From: Pseudomonas putida S13.1.2
Lineage (GTDB): Bacteria > Pseudomonadota > Gammaproteobacteria > Pseudomonadales > Pseudomonadaceae
DNA: 64,000 nt
NCBI RefSeq assembly: GCF_000498395.2
Contig: NZ_CP010979.1
Coordinates: 6,044,001 to 6,108,000 of the forward strand
Reading direction: 5' to 3'
Of this stretch, positions 52,874-62,307 are shown one piece after another. Positions within the stretch are counted from its first letter, which is position 1, and every line of letters begins with the position of its first letter. The notes beneath the pieces were generated by a model. It did not search any database. It was given only the letters and a program-made list of their open reading frames with translations, and was not told the DNA's origin. Position numbers and translations under genes: made by a program.

Positions 52874-52902
52874 TTGTTCTTGTGCGCGCGTGCCGGTAAC
52901 CT
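52874..52902 (+). promoter_or_regulatory. Candidate rnpB promoter
   Basis: TTGTTC (52874-52879), 17 bases and TAACCT (52897-52902) would start transcription near 52909-52911, exactly where the RNase P RNA begins. Each hexamer matches the consensus at only three positions, so the placement is the main argument. Confidence 0.35.
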
Positions 52903-52910
52903 TGGCGGCG

Positions 52911-53285
52911 GAGAGTCGATCGGACAGTCGCTGCCTGTTTTTGTTCCGCAACTTTTTGTTGTGTGAACAGCAGGGGGAGGAAAGTCCGGGCTCCATAGGG
53001 CAGAGTGCCAGGTAACGCCTGGGAGGCGCGAGCCTACGGAAAGTGCCACAGAAAATAACCGCCTAAGCACTTCGGTGCCGGTAAGGGTGAAAAGGTGCGG
53101 TAAGAGCGCACCGCACGGCTGGCAACAGTTCGTGGCTAGGTAAACCCCACTCGGAGCAAGACCAAATAGGGTTCCATCAGGCGTGGCCCGCGTCGGAACC
53201 GGGTAGGTTGCTAGAGGCGTCCAGTGATGGCCGTCGTAGAGGAATGACTGTCCTCGACAAAACCCGGCTTACAGATCGACTCTCC
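52911..53285 (+). ncRNA. rnpB: RnpB, RNase P catalytic RNA (class A)
   Basis: The ends pair as helix P1: GAGAGTCGATC at 52911 and GATCGACTCTC at 53275. The universally conserved P4 strands are visible as GAGGAAAGTCCGGGCTCC and ACAAAACCCGGCTTA. The internal core AGGGTGAAAAGGTGCGGTAAG is also typical (shown here split across its helices). The length of about 375 bases fits gammaproteobacterial RNAs that mature the 5' ends of tRNAs. Position between rsmI and mraZ is that of other pseudomonads. Confidence 0.97.
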
Positions 53286-53596
53286 ACCTTTTCCTCCCCT
53301 GCTTGATTCGATAGCAGATCCTCTCTGGTAATACCGAAAAAATCTTAATCTTCATAAATCACTTTAACTTCGAACTCCATTTGCTTGCGTGGGTTTGATT
53401 TTTCTCGTGTTTTCTTCCCCTCGGTAATGCTTCCACATTCCCTTATCGCGCTAAATCTCGGTCCTGTAAGGCTTTTCCTTATGAACGTGCCTTGACGGTG
53501 CTGCGGGCGGATTCCTATAGTGTGCGCAAGTGGCAGAAAGTGGGATGAAGTGGGTTTTCTGGCACAAAAAAGCTAATATTGTGGGGAATCGCAGCC
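53286..53596 (+). other. Gene-free region upstream of mraZ
   Basis: This stretch of 311 bases carries no gene. It is more AT-rich and pyrimidine-rich than its neighbours in its first half (after rnpB). Its last 70 bases contain the MraZ operator repeats and a TAATAT (53574-53579) that could serve as a -10. I could not choose a convincing -35. Confidence 0.6.
53531..53555 (+). promoter_or_regulatory. MraZ operator repeats
   Basis: Three direct repeats TGGCA (53531), TGGGA (53541) and TGGGT (53551) recur exactly every ten bases. MraZ recognises TGGGN boxes spaced by five bases ahead of its own gene and thereby controls the division/cell-wall operon. The first box has one change. Confidence 0.8.
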
Positions 53597-54052
53597 GTGT
53601 TCCGCGGAGCCAACGCCGTCAGCCTCGATGCCAAGGGACGTCTCGCCATGCCGAGCCGGTACCGTGACGAGCTGGATTCGCGTTGCAATGGCCAGCTGAT
53701 CGTGACCATTGACGCCGTTGACCCCTGCTTGTGCGTATACCCCCTCGATGAGTGGGAACAGATAGAAGCCAAGTTGCGTGCCTTGCCATCGTTGCGTGAG
53801 GAAAACCGCCGTCTGCAGCGTTTGCTGATCGGTAATGCGGTTGACCTGGAGCTCGATGGCAGTGGGCGTTTCCTGGTGCCGCCCCGTCTGCGTGAGTACG
53901 CCAAGCTCGACAAGAAGGCGATGCTGGTGGGGCAACTGAACAAATTCCAGCTGTGGGATGAAGATGCCTGGAACACGGTTTCGGCAGCCGACCTCGCAGC
54001 TATTCAACAACCGGGCGCCATGCCCGACGAATTGCGTGACCTGATCCTGTGA
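53597..54052 (+). CDS. mraZ: MraZ, transcriptional regulator of the dcw operon
   Basis: The 151-residue protein consists of two AbrB-like halves, each with the D-x-K-G-R-type motif (SLDAKGRLAMPSRYRDEL, DLELDGSGRFLVPPRLRE). It binds the TGGG repeats just upstream of itself. A GTG at 53597 gives the family start (VFRGANAVSLDA); an ATG at 53579 would add six residues within the promoter. It overlaps rsmH by four bases. Confidence 0.95.
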   Translation: MFRGANAVSLDAKGRLAMPSRYRDELDSRCNGQLIVTIDAVDPCLCVYPLDEWEQIEAKLRALPSLREENRRLQRLLIGNAVDLELDGSGRFLVPPRLREYAKLDKKAMLVGQLNKFQLWDEDAWNTVSAADLAAIQQPGAMPDELRDLIL

Positions 54053-54996
54053 CCATAGATAGCGGCTTCAACCACATTACCGTCCTGCTCGACGAGGCTG
54101 TCGAGGCATTGGCCCTGCGCGCCGACGGTTGCTATCTGGACGGCACCTTCGGCCGTGGCGGACACAGCCGGCTGATTCTCAGCAAGCTCGGGCCGCAAGG
54201 GCGGCTGCTGGGCTTCGACAAAGATCCACAGGCGATTGCCACGGGGCAAGCGCTGGCGGCCGAAGACGGCCGCTTTGTCATTGTGCAGCGCAGCTTTGCC
54301 GAGCTGGGTGCGGAAGTGGCCGAGCGCGGCCTGCACGGAAAGGTCAGCGGTGTACTGCTGGACCTGGGCGTGTCCTCGCCGCAACTGGATGACCCCGAGC
54401 GTGGCTTCAGCTTCCTCAATGATGGCCCACTGGACATGCGCATGAACCCGGGCCAGGGCATCAGTGCCGCCGAGTTCATCGCCACGGCGCCTGTCGAAGA
54501 AATTGCCCGCGTCTTCAAGGAGTACGGTGAAGAGCGCTTCTCCGGCCGCATGGCCCGTGCCGTGGTCGAGCGCCGCGAAAAGGAGCCGTTCACCCGTACT
54601 GCCGACCTGGCGGAAGTGCTGAAGGTTGCCAACCCTGCCTGGGAAAAAGGCAAGAACCCGGCAACCCGTGCCTTCCAGGGCCTGCGGATCCATGTCAACA
54701 ACGAGCTGGGTGACCTGGAGGCTGGCCTGGAGGCTGCACTGGATGCGCTTGAGGTCGGTGGCCGCCTGGCAGTGATCAGTTTCCACTCGCTTGAAGACCG
54801 CATCGTCAAGCTGTTCATGCGCAAGCTGGTCAAGGGCGAGGCCGACAACCTGCCACGCAACCTGCCGGTACAGCACAAGGCCTTCGAGCCGAAAATCAAG
54901 CTCATCGGCAAGGCCCAGTTCGCCTCCGAAGCCGAGCTCAAGGCCAACCCACGGTCGCGTAGCGCCGTGATGCGTGTGGCGGAGAAGCTGCGGTGA
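54049..54996 (+). CDS. rsmH: RsmH (MraW), 16S rRNA m4C1402 methyltransferase
   Basis: The 315-residue SAM methyltransferase has YLDGTFGRGGHSR, LLDLGVSSPQLDDPERGFSF and RAFQGLRIHVNNEL. It N4-methylates C1402 of 16S rRNA, the same nucleotide whose ribose RsmI (encoded 1.2 kb upstream) methylates. It starts with GTG inside the mraZ stop and ends overlapping ftsL by four bases. Confidence 0.96.
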   Translation: MTIDSGFNHITVLLDEAVEALALRADGCYLDGTFGRGGHSRLILSKLGPQGRLLGFDKDPQAIATGQALAAEDGRFVIVQRSFAELGAEVAERGLHGKVSGVLLDLGVSSPQLDDPERGFSFLNDGPLDMRMNPGQGISAAEFIATAPVEEIARVFKEYGEERFSGRMARAVVERREKEPFTRTADLAEVLKVANPAWEKGKNPATRAFQGLRIHVNNELGDLEAGLEAALDALEVGGRLAVISFHSLEDRIVKLFMRKLVKGEADNLPRNLPVQHKAFEPKIKLIGKAQFASEAELKANPRSRSAVMRVAEKLR

Positions 54997-55286
54997 GCAG
55001 GCTACTTGCCAAGCCTTTGCCAGGCGGAAGCTTCCTGATGCTTCTGCTGTTTGTCGGCGTGCTGGTTTCGGCCGTCGCCGTGTCCTACAGCGCGCACTGG
55101 AACCGCCAGTTGCTCAACACCCTGTACGGCGAGTTGAACGAGCGTGACAAGGCCCAGGCGGAGTGGGGCCGGCTGATTCTCGAACAGAGCACCTGGACCG
55201 CCGCCAGCCGCATCGAAAACCTGGCTTCCGAGCAGTTGAAAATGCGCGTGCCTTCGGCTGACGAAGTGCGGATGGTGGCGCCATGA
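54993..55286 (+). CDS. ftsL: FtsL, division protein
   Basis: The 97-residue bitopic protein has a short cytosolic tail, one membrane helix (FLMLLLFVGVLVSAVAVSY) and a periplasmic coiled-coil (LNELYGEL-like heptads). FtsL with FtsB and FtsQ activates FtsWI septal synthesis. It starts with GTG overlapping rsmH and overlaps ftsI by four bases. Confidence 0.93.
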   Translation: MSRLLAKPLPGGSFLMLLLFVGVLVSAVAVSYSAHWNRQLLNTLYGELNERDKAQAEWGRLILEQSTWTAASRIENLASEQLKMRVPSADEVRMVAP

Positions 55287-57025
55287 TGAAGCTCGAAGGC
55301 GCACTGTACCCGTGGCGCTTCCGCGTGGTGATCGGCTTGCTGGCAATCATGGTCGGCGCCATCTGCTGGCGCATCATCGACCTGCAGGTAGTCGACCGTG
55401 ACTTCCTCAAAGGGCAGGGCGATGCGCGCAGCTTGCGCCACATCCCTATCCCTGCGCACCGTGGCCTGATCACCGACCGCAACGGTGAGCCATTGGCCGT
55501 GAGTACCCCGGTCACCACCCTGTGGGCCAACCCCAAGGAAATGCAGGCGTCCAAAGACCGCTGGCCACAGCTGGCTGCGGCGCTTGGGCAAAACCAGCAG
55601 CAACTGGTGGAGCGCCTGACCCAGCAGGCCAGCAAAGAGTTCATCTACCTTGTCCGCGGCCTTACCCCGGAACAGGGCCAGCACGTGCTCGACCTGAAAG
55701 TGCCAGGTGTGTACGGCCTGGAAGAATTCCGCCGCTTCTATCCGGCCGGTGATGTCACCGCGCACATGGTCGGCTTCACCGACCTCGACGACCACGGTCG
55801 CGAAGGGGTGGAGCTGGCCTATGACGAATGGCTGGCCGGCGTGCCCGGCAAGCGCCAGGTGATCAAGGACCGGCGCGGCCGGCTGATCAAGGACATCCAG
55901 GTAACCAAGAACGCCAAGGCCGGCAAGACCTTGGCGTTGTCGATAGACCTGCGCCTGCAGTACCTGGCTACCCGCGAACTGCGCAACGCCATTGCCGAGC
56001 AGGACGCCAAGGCCGGCAGCCTGGTGATCATGGACGTCAAGACCGGTGAAGTTCTGGCCATGGTCAACCAGCCAACCTACAACCCGAACAACCGCCGCAG
56101 CATGTTCCCGGCAGCGATGCGCAACCGGGCGATCATCGATGTGTTCGAACCGGGTTCCACGGTCAAGCCGATTTCCATGAGTGCGGCATTGCAGAGCGGC
56201 CGTTGGAAGCCGACCGACAAGGTCGAGGTGTACCCGGGCAGCCTGCAGATCGGCCGCTACACCATCAAGGATGTGTCGCGCAGCGAGGGCCCGATCCTCG
56301 ACCTGACCGGCATCCTGATCAACTCCAGTAACGTCGGCATGAGCAAGATCGCCTTCGACATCGGCGGCGAGGCCATCTACCGCGTCATGTCCCAGGTTGG
56401 CCTGGGCCAGTACACCGGCCTTGGCTTCCCGGGCGAGCGTGTCGGCAACCTGCCCAACCACCGCGAGTGGCGCAAGGCCGAAACCGCGACCCTTTCCTAT
56501 GGCTATGGCTTGTCGGTGACCGCCCTGCAGCTGGTGCATGCCTACGCCGCGCTGGCCAACGACGGCAAGATGGTGCCGCTGTCGATCATCAAGGTCGACA
56601 AGGCGCCGGAAGCCGTGCAGGCCATTCCGAAAGAAACCGCCGAAACCGTCCAGGGCATGCTGCAGCAGGTGATTGAAGCGCCGCGCGGCGTGTTCCGTGC
56701 CCAGGTGCCGTTCTATCACGTGGCCGGCAAGTCCGGTACCGCGCGTAAAGCCACCGTGGGGTCCAAGGGTTACACCGAAAACGCCTACCGCTCGCTGTTC
56801 GCCGGCTTCGGGCCAATGAGCGACCCGCGCTACGCCATCGTCGTGGTCATCGACGAGCCGGGCAAGGGCGGTTACTTCGGTGGCCTGGTTTCGGCACCGG
56901 TATTCAGCAAGGTCATGTCCGGCACCCTGCGTTTGATGAACGTGCCGCCAGACAACCTGCCGCCACCGGCACCCGCCGCACAGTCGCAAGTCAATGCAGC
57001 AGCCGCCAAGGGAGGGCGTGGATGA
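55283..57025 (+). CDS. ftsI: FtsI, septal penicillin-binding protein 3
   Basis: The 580-residue class B PBP has one N-terminal membrane helix, a non-catalytic pedestal and a transpeptidase domain. The active-site serine is Ser292 by my count, in EPGSTVKPIS; the other motifs are SSN (NSSNVGMSK) and KSG (AGKSGTARK). It cross-links septal peptidoglycan with FtsW as glycosyltransferase partner. It overlaps both ftsL and murE by four bases. Confidence 0.96.
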   Translation: MMKLEGALYPWRFRVVIGLLAIMVGAICWRIIDLQVVDRDFLKGQGDARSLRHIPIPAHRGLITDRNGEPLAVSTPVTTLWANPKEMQASKDRWPQLAAALGQNQQQLVERLTQQASKEFIYLVRGLTPEQGQHVLDLKVPGVYGLEEFRRFYPAGDVTAHMVGFTDLDDHGREGVELAYDEWLAGVPGKRQVIKDRRGRLIKDIQVTKNAKAGKTLALSIDLRLQYLATRELRNAIAEQDAKAGSLVIMDVKTGEVLAMVNQPTYNPNNRRSMFPAAMRNRAIIDVFEPGSTVKPISMSAALQSGRWKPTDKVEVYPGSLQIGRYTIKDVSRSEGPILDLTGILINSSNVGMSKIAFDIGGEAIYRVMSQVGLGQYTGLGFPGERVGNLPNHREWRKAETATLSYGYGLSVTALQLVHAYAALANDGKMVPLSIIKVDKAPEAVQAIPKETAETVQGMLQQVIEAPRGVFRAQVPFYHVAGKSGTARKATVGSKGYTENAYRSLFAGFGPMSDPRYAIVVVIDEPGKGGYFGGLVSAPVFSKVMSGTLRLMNVPPDNLPPPAPAAQSQVNAAAAKGGRG

Positions 57026-58512
57026 TGACAATGCCATTAAGCAAACTTTTCGCTCACGCCAGCCGCGACCCGCTGATCCGTGAACTGACCCTGGACAGCC
57101 GCAATGTACGCCCGGGCGATCTGTTCCTGGCCGTGCCGGGCGCCAAGGTCGATGGCCGCGAGCATATCGCCGATGCCTTGGCCCGGGGCGCTGCCGCCGT
57201 GGCCTATGAAGAGCAGGGCGCCAACGTGCTGCCGCTGACCGATGTGCCGCTGATTCCGGTAAAGGGCCTGATCGCCCAGCTGTCGGACATCGCCGGGCGC
57301 TTCTATGGCGAGCCCAGCCGCCAGCTGAATCTGGTGGGCGTGACCGGTACCAACGGCAAGACCAGCGTTACCCAATTGGTGGCCCAGGCGCTTGATGTGC
57401 TCGGCCAGCGGTGCGGCCTTATTGGCACTTTGGGTACCGGCTTTTACGGTGACCTGCAAAGTGGTCGGCTGACCACGCCAGACCCGATTGCCGTACAGTC
57501 GACCCTTTACGACCTGAAAAAGCAGGGCGCCAAGGCCGTGGCCATGGAGGTCTCCTCCCATGCCCTGGAGCAAGGGCGTGTCGCCGCGTTGGCGTTCGAC
57601 ATCGCGGTCATGACCAACCTGTCCCGTGATCACCTGGATTACCACGGCAGCATGCAGGCCTATGAGGCGGCCAAGGCCAAGCTGTTCGCCTGGCCGAACC
57701 TGCGTTGCCAGGTGGTCAACCTGGATGACGACTTTGGTCGTCGCCTGGCCGAAGACTTTGCTCGCCGCCCGAGTGTCGACCTTGTCGAGACCCGGCTGCT
57801 CAGCTACAGCCTGGAAAACCCCGATGCATCGCTGTTCTGCCGCGAAGCCGTGTTCAGTGACGATGGCGTGCGCGCCACGCTGGTCACCGCCCAGGGTGAG
57901 CGCACCCTGCGCAGCCAGCTGCTGGGCCGCTTCAACCTGAGCAACATGCTGGCGGCGGTGGCAACCCTGCTGGCGCTGGATTACGCGCTGGACGAAATCC
58001 TGGAGGTCACCCCGCGCCTGCAAGGGCCGGTAGGCCGCATGCAGCGCCTGGGTGGCGGCCACAAGCCGCTGGTGGTGGTCGACTACGCGCACACCCCGGA
58101 CGCCCTGGAAAAAGTGCTTGAAGCCCTGCGCCCACATGCCCACGGCAACCTGTTGTGCCTGTTCGGCTGCGGCGGCGACCGTGACCGCGGCAAGCGCCCT
58201 TTGATGGCCGAAGTGGCCGAGCGCCTGGCTGACCGCGTGTTGGTCACCGACGACAACCCGCGCACGGAAGACCCGCTGCGCATCTTCGACGACATCCGCC
58301 CCGGTTTCACCAGGCCTGGCGACGTCGAGTTCGTCGCCGGCCGTGGCGAAGCCATTGCGCACCTGATCGCCTCAGCCGCTGCCAACGACGTGATCGTGCT
58401 GGCCGGCAAGGGGCATGAGGATTACCAGGAGATCAATGGCGAGCGCCATGACTTCTCCGACCTGATCGAAGCCGAGAAGGCCCTTGCAGCCTGGGAGGCT
58501 CCACATGCTTAA
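57022..58512 (+). CDS. murE: MurE, UDP-MurNAc-tripeptide synthetase
   Basis: The 496-residue Mur ligase has the P-loop GVTGTNGKTSV and the DDNPRTEDP motif that selects meso-diaminopimelate. The lysine to be carbamylated lies in the EAAKAKLF region. It adds mDAP to UDP-MurNAc-L-Ala-D-Glu. Its end overlaps the start of murF by eight bases. Confidence 0.97.
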   Translation: MMTMPLSKLFAHASRDPLIRELTLDSRNVRPGDLFLAVPGAKVDGREHIADALARGAAAVAYEEQGANVLPLTDVPLIPVKGLIAQLSDIAGRFYGEPSRQLNLVGVTGTNGKTSVTQLVAQALDVLGQRCGLIGTLGTGFYGDLQSGRLTTPDPIAVQSTLYDLKKQGAKAVAMEVSSHALEQGRVAALAFDIAVMTNLSRDHLDYHGSMQAYEAAKAKLFAWPNLRCQVVNLDDDFGRRLAEDFARRPSVDLVETRLLSYSLENPDASLFCREAVFSDDGVRATLVTAQGERTLRSQLLGRFNLSNMLAAVATLLALDYALDEILEVTPRLQGPVGRMQRLGGGHKPLVVVDYAHTPDALEKVLEALRPHAHGNLLCLFGCGGDRDRGKRPLMAEVAERLADRVLVTDDNPRTEDPLRIFDDIRPGFTRPGDVEFVAGRGEAIAHLIASAAANDVIVLAGKGHEDYQEINGERHDFSDLIEAEKALAAWEAPHA

Positions 58513-59872
58513 GCCGATGACGCTCAGCCAGCTGACCACAGCACTGAGCGGTCAACAAGTCGGTGCCGACGCCACATTCACCGGTGTCAGCATCGACAGC
58601 CGCAGTGTCAGCGCCGGGGAACTGTTCGTCGCCTTGGCCGGCCCGCGTTTCGATGGCCATGACTACCTGGCTGATGTGAAAGCCAAAGGTGCAGTAGCCG
58701 CCCTGGTCGAGCGTGAAGTGGCCGGTGTCGACCTGCCGCAGCTGCTGGTCAAGGATTGCCGGATAGCACTGGGTCAACTCGGCGCCCTGAACCGCGCCGC
58801 TTTCGACAAGCCCGTTGTGGCCATTACCGGTTCCAGTGGCAAGACCACGGTCAAGGAGATGCTTGCCAGCATCCTGCGCACCCGGGGCCTGGTGCATGCC
58901 ACTCGTGGCAACCTGAACAACGACCTCGGCGCGCCGCTGACCCTGCTGGAAATCGCCCCGGAGCACAGCGCCGCAGTGATCGAGCTGGGCGCTTCGCGTA
59001 TTGGCGAGATCCGCTACACCGTAGGCCTGACCAAACCTCAGGTGGTCATCATCAATAACGCGGGTACCGCCCACGTTGGCGAATTCGGTGGCCCCGAAAA
59101 AATTGTCGAAGCCAAGGGCGAGATTCTCGAAGGCCTGGGCGAGGGCGGTGTCGCCATTCTCAACCTGGCCGACAAGGCGTTCGATATCTGGCGCAAGCGT
59201 GCCGGCAACCACCGCATCTTCACCTTTGCACTGGATAACCCGCAGGCTGATTTCCATGCCAGCGACATCGGTCGCGACGCACGGGGCTGCCCGTCGTTCA
59301 CCCTGCACGGGCCTGATGGCAGCGTGCCGGTTCAGCTGAACCTTCTGGGTACCCATAACGTCAGCAACGCCCTGGCTGCCGCCGCCGCTGCCCATGCCGT
59401 TGGTCTGAGCCTGAGCGGCATTGCTGCTGGCCTGGCTGCGGTGCAGCCGGTCAAGGGCCGCACCGTGGCCCAGGTCGCGCCAAATGGTGTGCGGGTGATC
59501 GACGATAGTTACAACGCAAATCCCACCTCCATGTGCGCGGCCATTGATATACTCGCCGGCTTTTCCGGACGCACCGTCCTGGTGCTTGGGGATATCGGCG
59601 AATTGGGGCAATGGGCGCAAGAAGGCCACCGTCAGGTGGGTGACTACGCGCGTGGCAAGGTCGACGCCCTGTACGCAGTAGGTTCCAACATGACGTATGC
59701 GGTCAGGGCGTTCGGCGCCGATGGCCGTCATTTCGCTACTCAAGCTGAGCTGATCGACGCGGTTAGCGCCGAAAATGCCAGCGACACCACTATCTTGATC
59801 AAGGGCTCGCGCAGCGCTGCGATGGAAAACGTCGTGGCGGCTTTGTGCGGTGCCAGCGGGGAGAAACATTAA
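58505..59872 (+). CDS. murF: MurF, UDP-MurNAc-pentapeptide synthetase
   Basis: The 455-residue Mur ligase has the P-loop AITGSSGKTTVKEM and, farther on, NNDLGAPLTLLE and DDSYNANPTSM. It joins D-Ala-D-Ala to the tripeptide. GGAGG ahead of the ATG at 58505 settles the start; an upstream ATG at 58484 lies in murE. It overlaps mraY by one base. Confidence 0.96.
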   Translation: MLKPMTLSQLTTALSGQQVGADATFTGVSIDSRSVSAGELFVALAGPRFDGHDYLADVKAKGAVAALVEREVAGVDLPQLLVKDCRIALGQLGALNRAAFDKPVVAITGSSGKTTVKEMLASILRTRGLVHATRGNLNNDLGAPLTLLEIAPEHSAAVIELGASRIGEIRYTVGLTKPQVVIINNAGTAHVGEFGGPEKIVEAKGEILEGLGEGGVAILNLADKAFDIWRKRAGNHRIFTFALDNPQADFHASDIGRDARGCPSFTLHGPDGSVPVQLNLLGTHNVSNALAAAAAAHAVGLSLSGIAAGLAAVQPVKGRTVAQVAPNGVRVIDDSYNANPTSMCAAIDILAGFSGRTVLVLGDIGELGQWAQEGHRQVGDYARGKVDALYAVGSNMTYAVRAFGADGRHFATQAELIDAVSAENASDTTILIKGSRSAAMENVVAALCGASGEKH

Positions 59873-60954
59873 TGCTGCTGCTGTTGGCCGAGTATCTGCA
59901 ACAGTTCCACAAGGGCTTCGCGGTCTTCCAGTACCTGTCCCTGCGCGGGATTCTTGGTGTACTGACCGCGTTGTCGCTGGCGCTGTGGCTGGGGCCGTGG
60001 ATGATCCGTACCCTGCAAATTCGCCAGATCGGCCAGGCCGTGCGTAACGACGGCCCGCAATCGCACCTGTCCAAGTCGGGCACCCCGACCATGGGTGGCG
60101 CACTGATCCTTTCGGCCATCGCCATCAGCACCCTGCTATGGGCTGATCTGTCCAACCGCTACGTGTGGGTGGTGCTGATCGTTACCCTGGCATTCGGCGC
60201 GATCGGCTGGGTTGACGACTACCGCAAGGTGATCGAAAAGAACTCACGTGGCCTGCCAAGCCGCTGGAAGTACTTCTGGCAGTCGGTGTTTGGCCTGGCT
60301 GCGGCCGTGTTCCTGTACAAGACCGCGCCGACCAGCGTCGAGACCACGCTGATCCTGCCGTTCATCAAGGATGTCACCATCCCGCTGGGCGTCGGCTTCG
60401 TCGTATTGACCTACTTCGTCATCGTCGGCTCCAGCAACGCGGTCAACCTTACCGATGGCCTCGACGGCCTGGCAATCATGCCGACGGTGATGGTCGGCGG
60501 CGCCCTGGGCATCTTCTGCTACCTGTCGGGTAACGTGAAGTTCGCCGAATACCTGCTGATCCCTTACGTACCTGGCTCGGGCGAGCTGATCGTGTTCTGC
60601 GGCGCGCTGATCGGTGCCGGCCTGGGCTTCCTGTGGTTCAACACCTACCCGGCACAAGTCTTCATGGGTGACGTCGGCGCGCTGGCACTGGGCGCCGCGC
60701 TGGGCACCATCGCCGTGATCGTCCGCCAGGAAATCGTGCTGTTCATCATGGGCGGCATCTTCGTGGTGGAAACCCTGTCGGTGGTGATCCAGGTCGCCTC
60801 CTTCAAGCTGACCGGCAAACGCGTGTTCCGCATGGCGCCGATCCACCACCACTTTGAACTCAAGGGCTGGCCAGAGCCACGGGTGATCGTCCGCTTCTGG
60901 ATTATCACCGTGATTCTGGTGCTGATTGGCCTTGCATCCCTGAAACTGAGGTAG
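59872..60954 (+). CDS. mraY: MraY, phospho-MurNAc-pentapeptide translocase
   Basis: The 360-residue protein has about ten membrane helices, the catalytic VDDYRK and NLTDGLDGLA loops and the HHHFELKGW motif. It transfers phospho-MurNAc-pentapeptide to undecaprenyl phosphate, giving lipid I. The ATG overlaps the murF stop (taatg). murD starts directly after its stop codon. Confidence 0.97.
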   Translation: MLLLLAEYLQQFHKGFAVFQYLSLRGILGVLTALSLALWLGPWMIRTLQIRQIGQAVRNDGPQSHLSKSGTPTMGGALILSAIAISTLLWADLSNRYVWVVLIVTLAFGAIGWVDDYRKVIEKNSRGLPSRWKYFWQSVFGLAAAVFLYKTAPTSVETTLILPFIKDVTIPLGVGFVVLTYFVIVGSSNAVNLTDGLDGLAIMPTVMVGGALGIFCYLSGNVKFAEYLLIPYVPGSGELIVFCGALIGAGLGFLWFNTYPAQVFMGDVGALALGAALGTIAVIVRQEIVLFIMGGIFVVETLSVVIQVASFKLTGKRVFRMAPIHHHFELKGWPEPRVIVRFWIITVILVLIGLASLKLR

Positions 60955-62307
60955 ATGAGTGTGTCTTTGATCGCTTCCGACCAATTCCGCATCGTTGTCG
61001 GCCTCGGCAAGAGCGGCATGTCCCTGGTTCGCTTCCTGGCGAGCCGGGGCATTGCCTTTGCGGTCGCCGACACCCGCGAGCAACCGCCGGAACTGGACAC
61101 CCTGCGCCGTGATTACCCGCAGGTGGAAGTGCGCTGTGGTGAACTGGACGTGGACTTCCTGTGCCGCGCCAACGAGCTGTACGTGAGCCCCGGTCTGGCC
61201 TTGGCCACCCCGGCCCTGCAGCAGGCAGCCGCGCGTGGCGTGAAACTGTCCGGCGATATCGAGCTGTTCGCCCACCACGCCAAGGCACCGATCATTGCCA
61301 TCAGCGGCTCCAACGCCAAGAGCACCGTCACCACCCTGGTTGGCGAAATGGCCGCCAAGGCCGGCAAGCGCGTGGCCGTGGGCGGCAACCTCGGTACCCC
61401 GGCGCTGGACTTGCTGGCTGATGATGTCGAGCTTTACGTGCTTGAGCTGTCCAGTTTCCAGTTGGAAACCACCGACCAGCTGAACGCCGAAGTGGCCACC
61501 GTGCTTAACATCAGCGAAGACCACATGGACCGCTACAGCGGCCTGCCGGCCTATCACCTGGCCAAACACCGGATTTTCCGCGGTGCCCGCCAGGTGGTGG
61601 TCAACCGCCAGGACGCCCTGAGCCGGCCACTGCCGGTGGAAGGCCGTCCATGCTGGACCTTCGGCCTCAACCAACCCGACTTCAAGGCCTTTGGCCTGCG
61701 TGAAGTGGACGGTGAAAAGTACCTGGCGTTCGAGTTCCAGGCGCTGATGCCGGCGCGCGAGCTGAAGGTTCGCGGTGCCCACAACCAGAGCAACGCCCTG
61801 GCGGCGCTGGCCCTGGGGCATGCCGCCGGGCTGCCGTTCGAGCCCATGCTCGAAGCCCTGCGCGAGTTCGGTGGCCTGGCCCACCGTTGCCAGTGGGTAC
61901 GCGAGCGTAATGGCGTGAACTGGTATGACGACTCCAAGGCCACCAACGTCGGTGCTGCCCTGGCTGCCATCGAAGGCCTGGGTGCCGATATCGAAGGCAA
62001 GTTGGTGCTGATCGCTGGGGGCGACGGCAAAGGTGCCGAATTCACTGCGCTGCGCGAGCCAGTCAAGCGGTTCTGCCGCGCCGTGGTATTGCTTGGCCGT
62101 GATGCCGAGCGCCTGGCCGAAGCGTTGGGTGATGACGTGCCGCTGGTACGGGTCAAGACACTCGACGACGCCGTGCAGCAGTGTGCCGAACTGGCCCAGG
62201 CCGGCGATGCGGTGCTGCTGTCGCCGGCGTGCGCCAGCCTCGACATGTTCAAGAACTTTGAAGAGCGCGGGCGCCTGTTTGCCCAGGCAGCGGGAGGTCT
62301 TGCATGA
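60955..62307 (+). CDS. murD: MurD, UDP-MurNAc-L-Ala:D-Glu ligase
   Basis: The 450-residue Mur ligase has an N-terminal UDP-binding domain (IVVGLGKSGMS), a P-loop and NISEDHMDRY. The P-loop reads ISGSNAKSTVTTL; the usual Gly before Lys is Ala. I believe this is a pseudomonad trait, not a defect, since all other motifs and the length are intact. It adds D-Glu to UDP-MurNAc-L-Ala and overlaps ftsW by four bases. Confidence 0.96.
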   Translation: MSVSLIASDQFRIVVGLGKSGMSLVRFLASRGIAFAVADTREQPPELDTLRRDYPQVEVRCGELDVDFLCRANELYVSPGLALATPALQQAAARGVKLSGDIELFAHHAKAPIIAISGSNAKSTVTTLVGEMAAKAGKRVAVGGNLGTPALDLLADDVELYVLELSSFQLETTDQLNAEVATVLNISEDHMDRYSGLPAYHLAKHRIFRGARQVVVNRQDALSRPLPVEGRPCWTFGLNQPDFKAFGLREVDGEKYLAFEFQALMPARELKVRGAHNQSNALAALALGHAAGLPFEPMLEALREFGGLAHRCQWVRERNGVNWYDDSKATNVGAALAAIEGLGADIEGKLVLIAGGDGKGAEFTALREPVKRFCRAVVLLGRDAERLAEALGDDVPLVRVKTLDDAVQQCAELAQAGDAVLLSPACASLDMFKNFEERGRLFAQAAGGLA

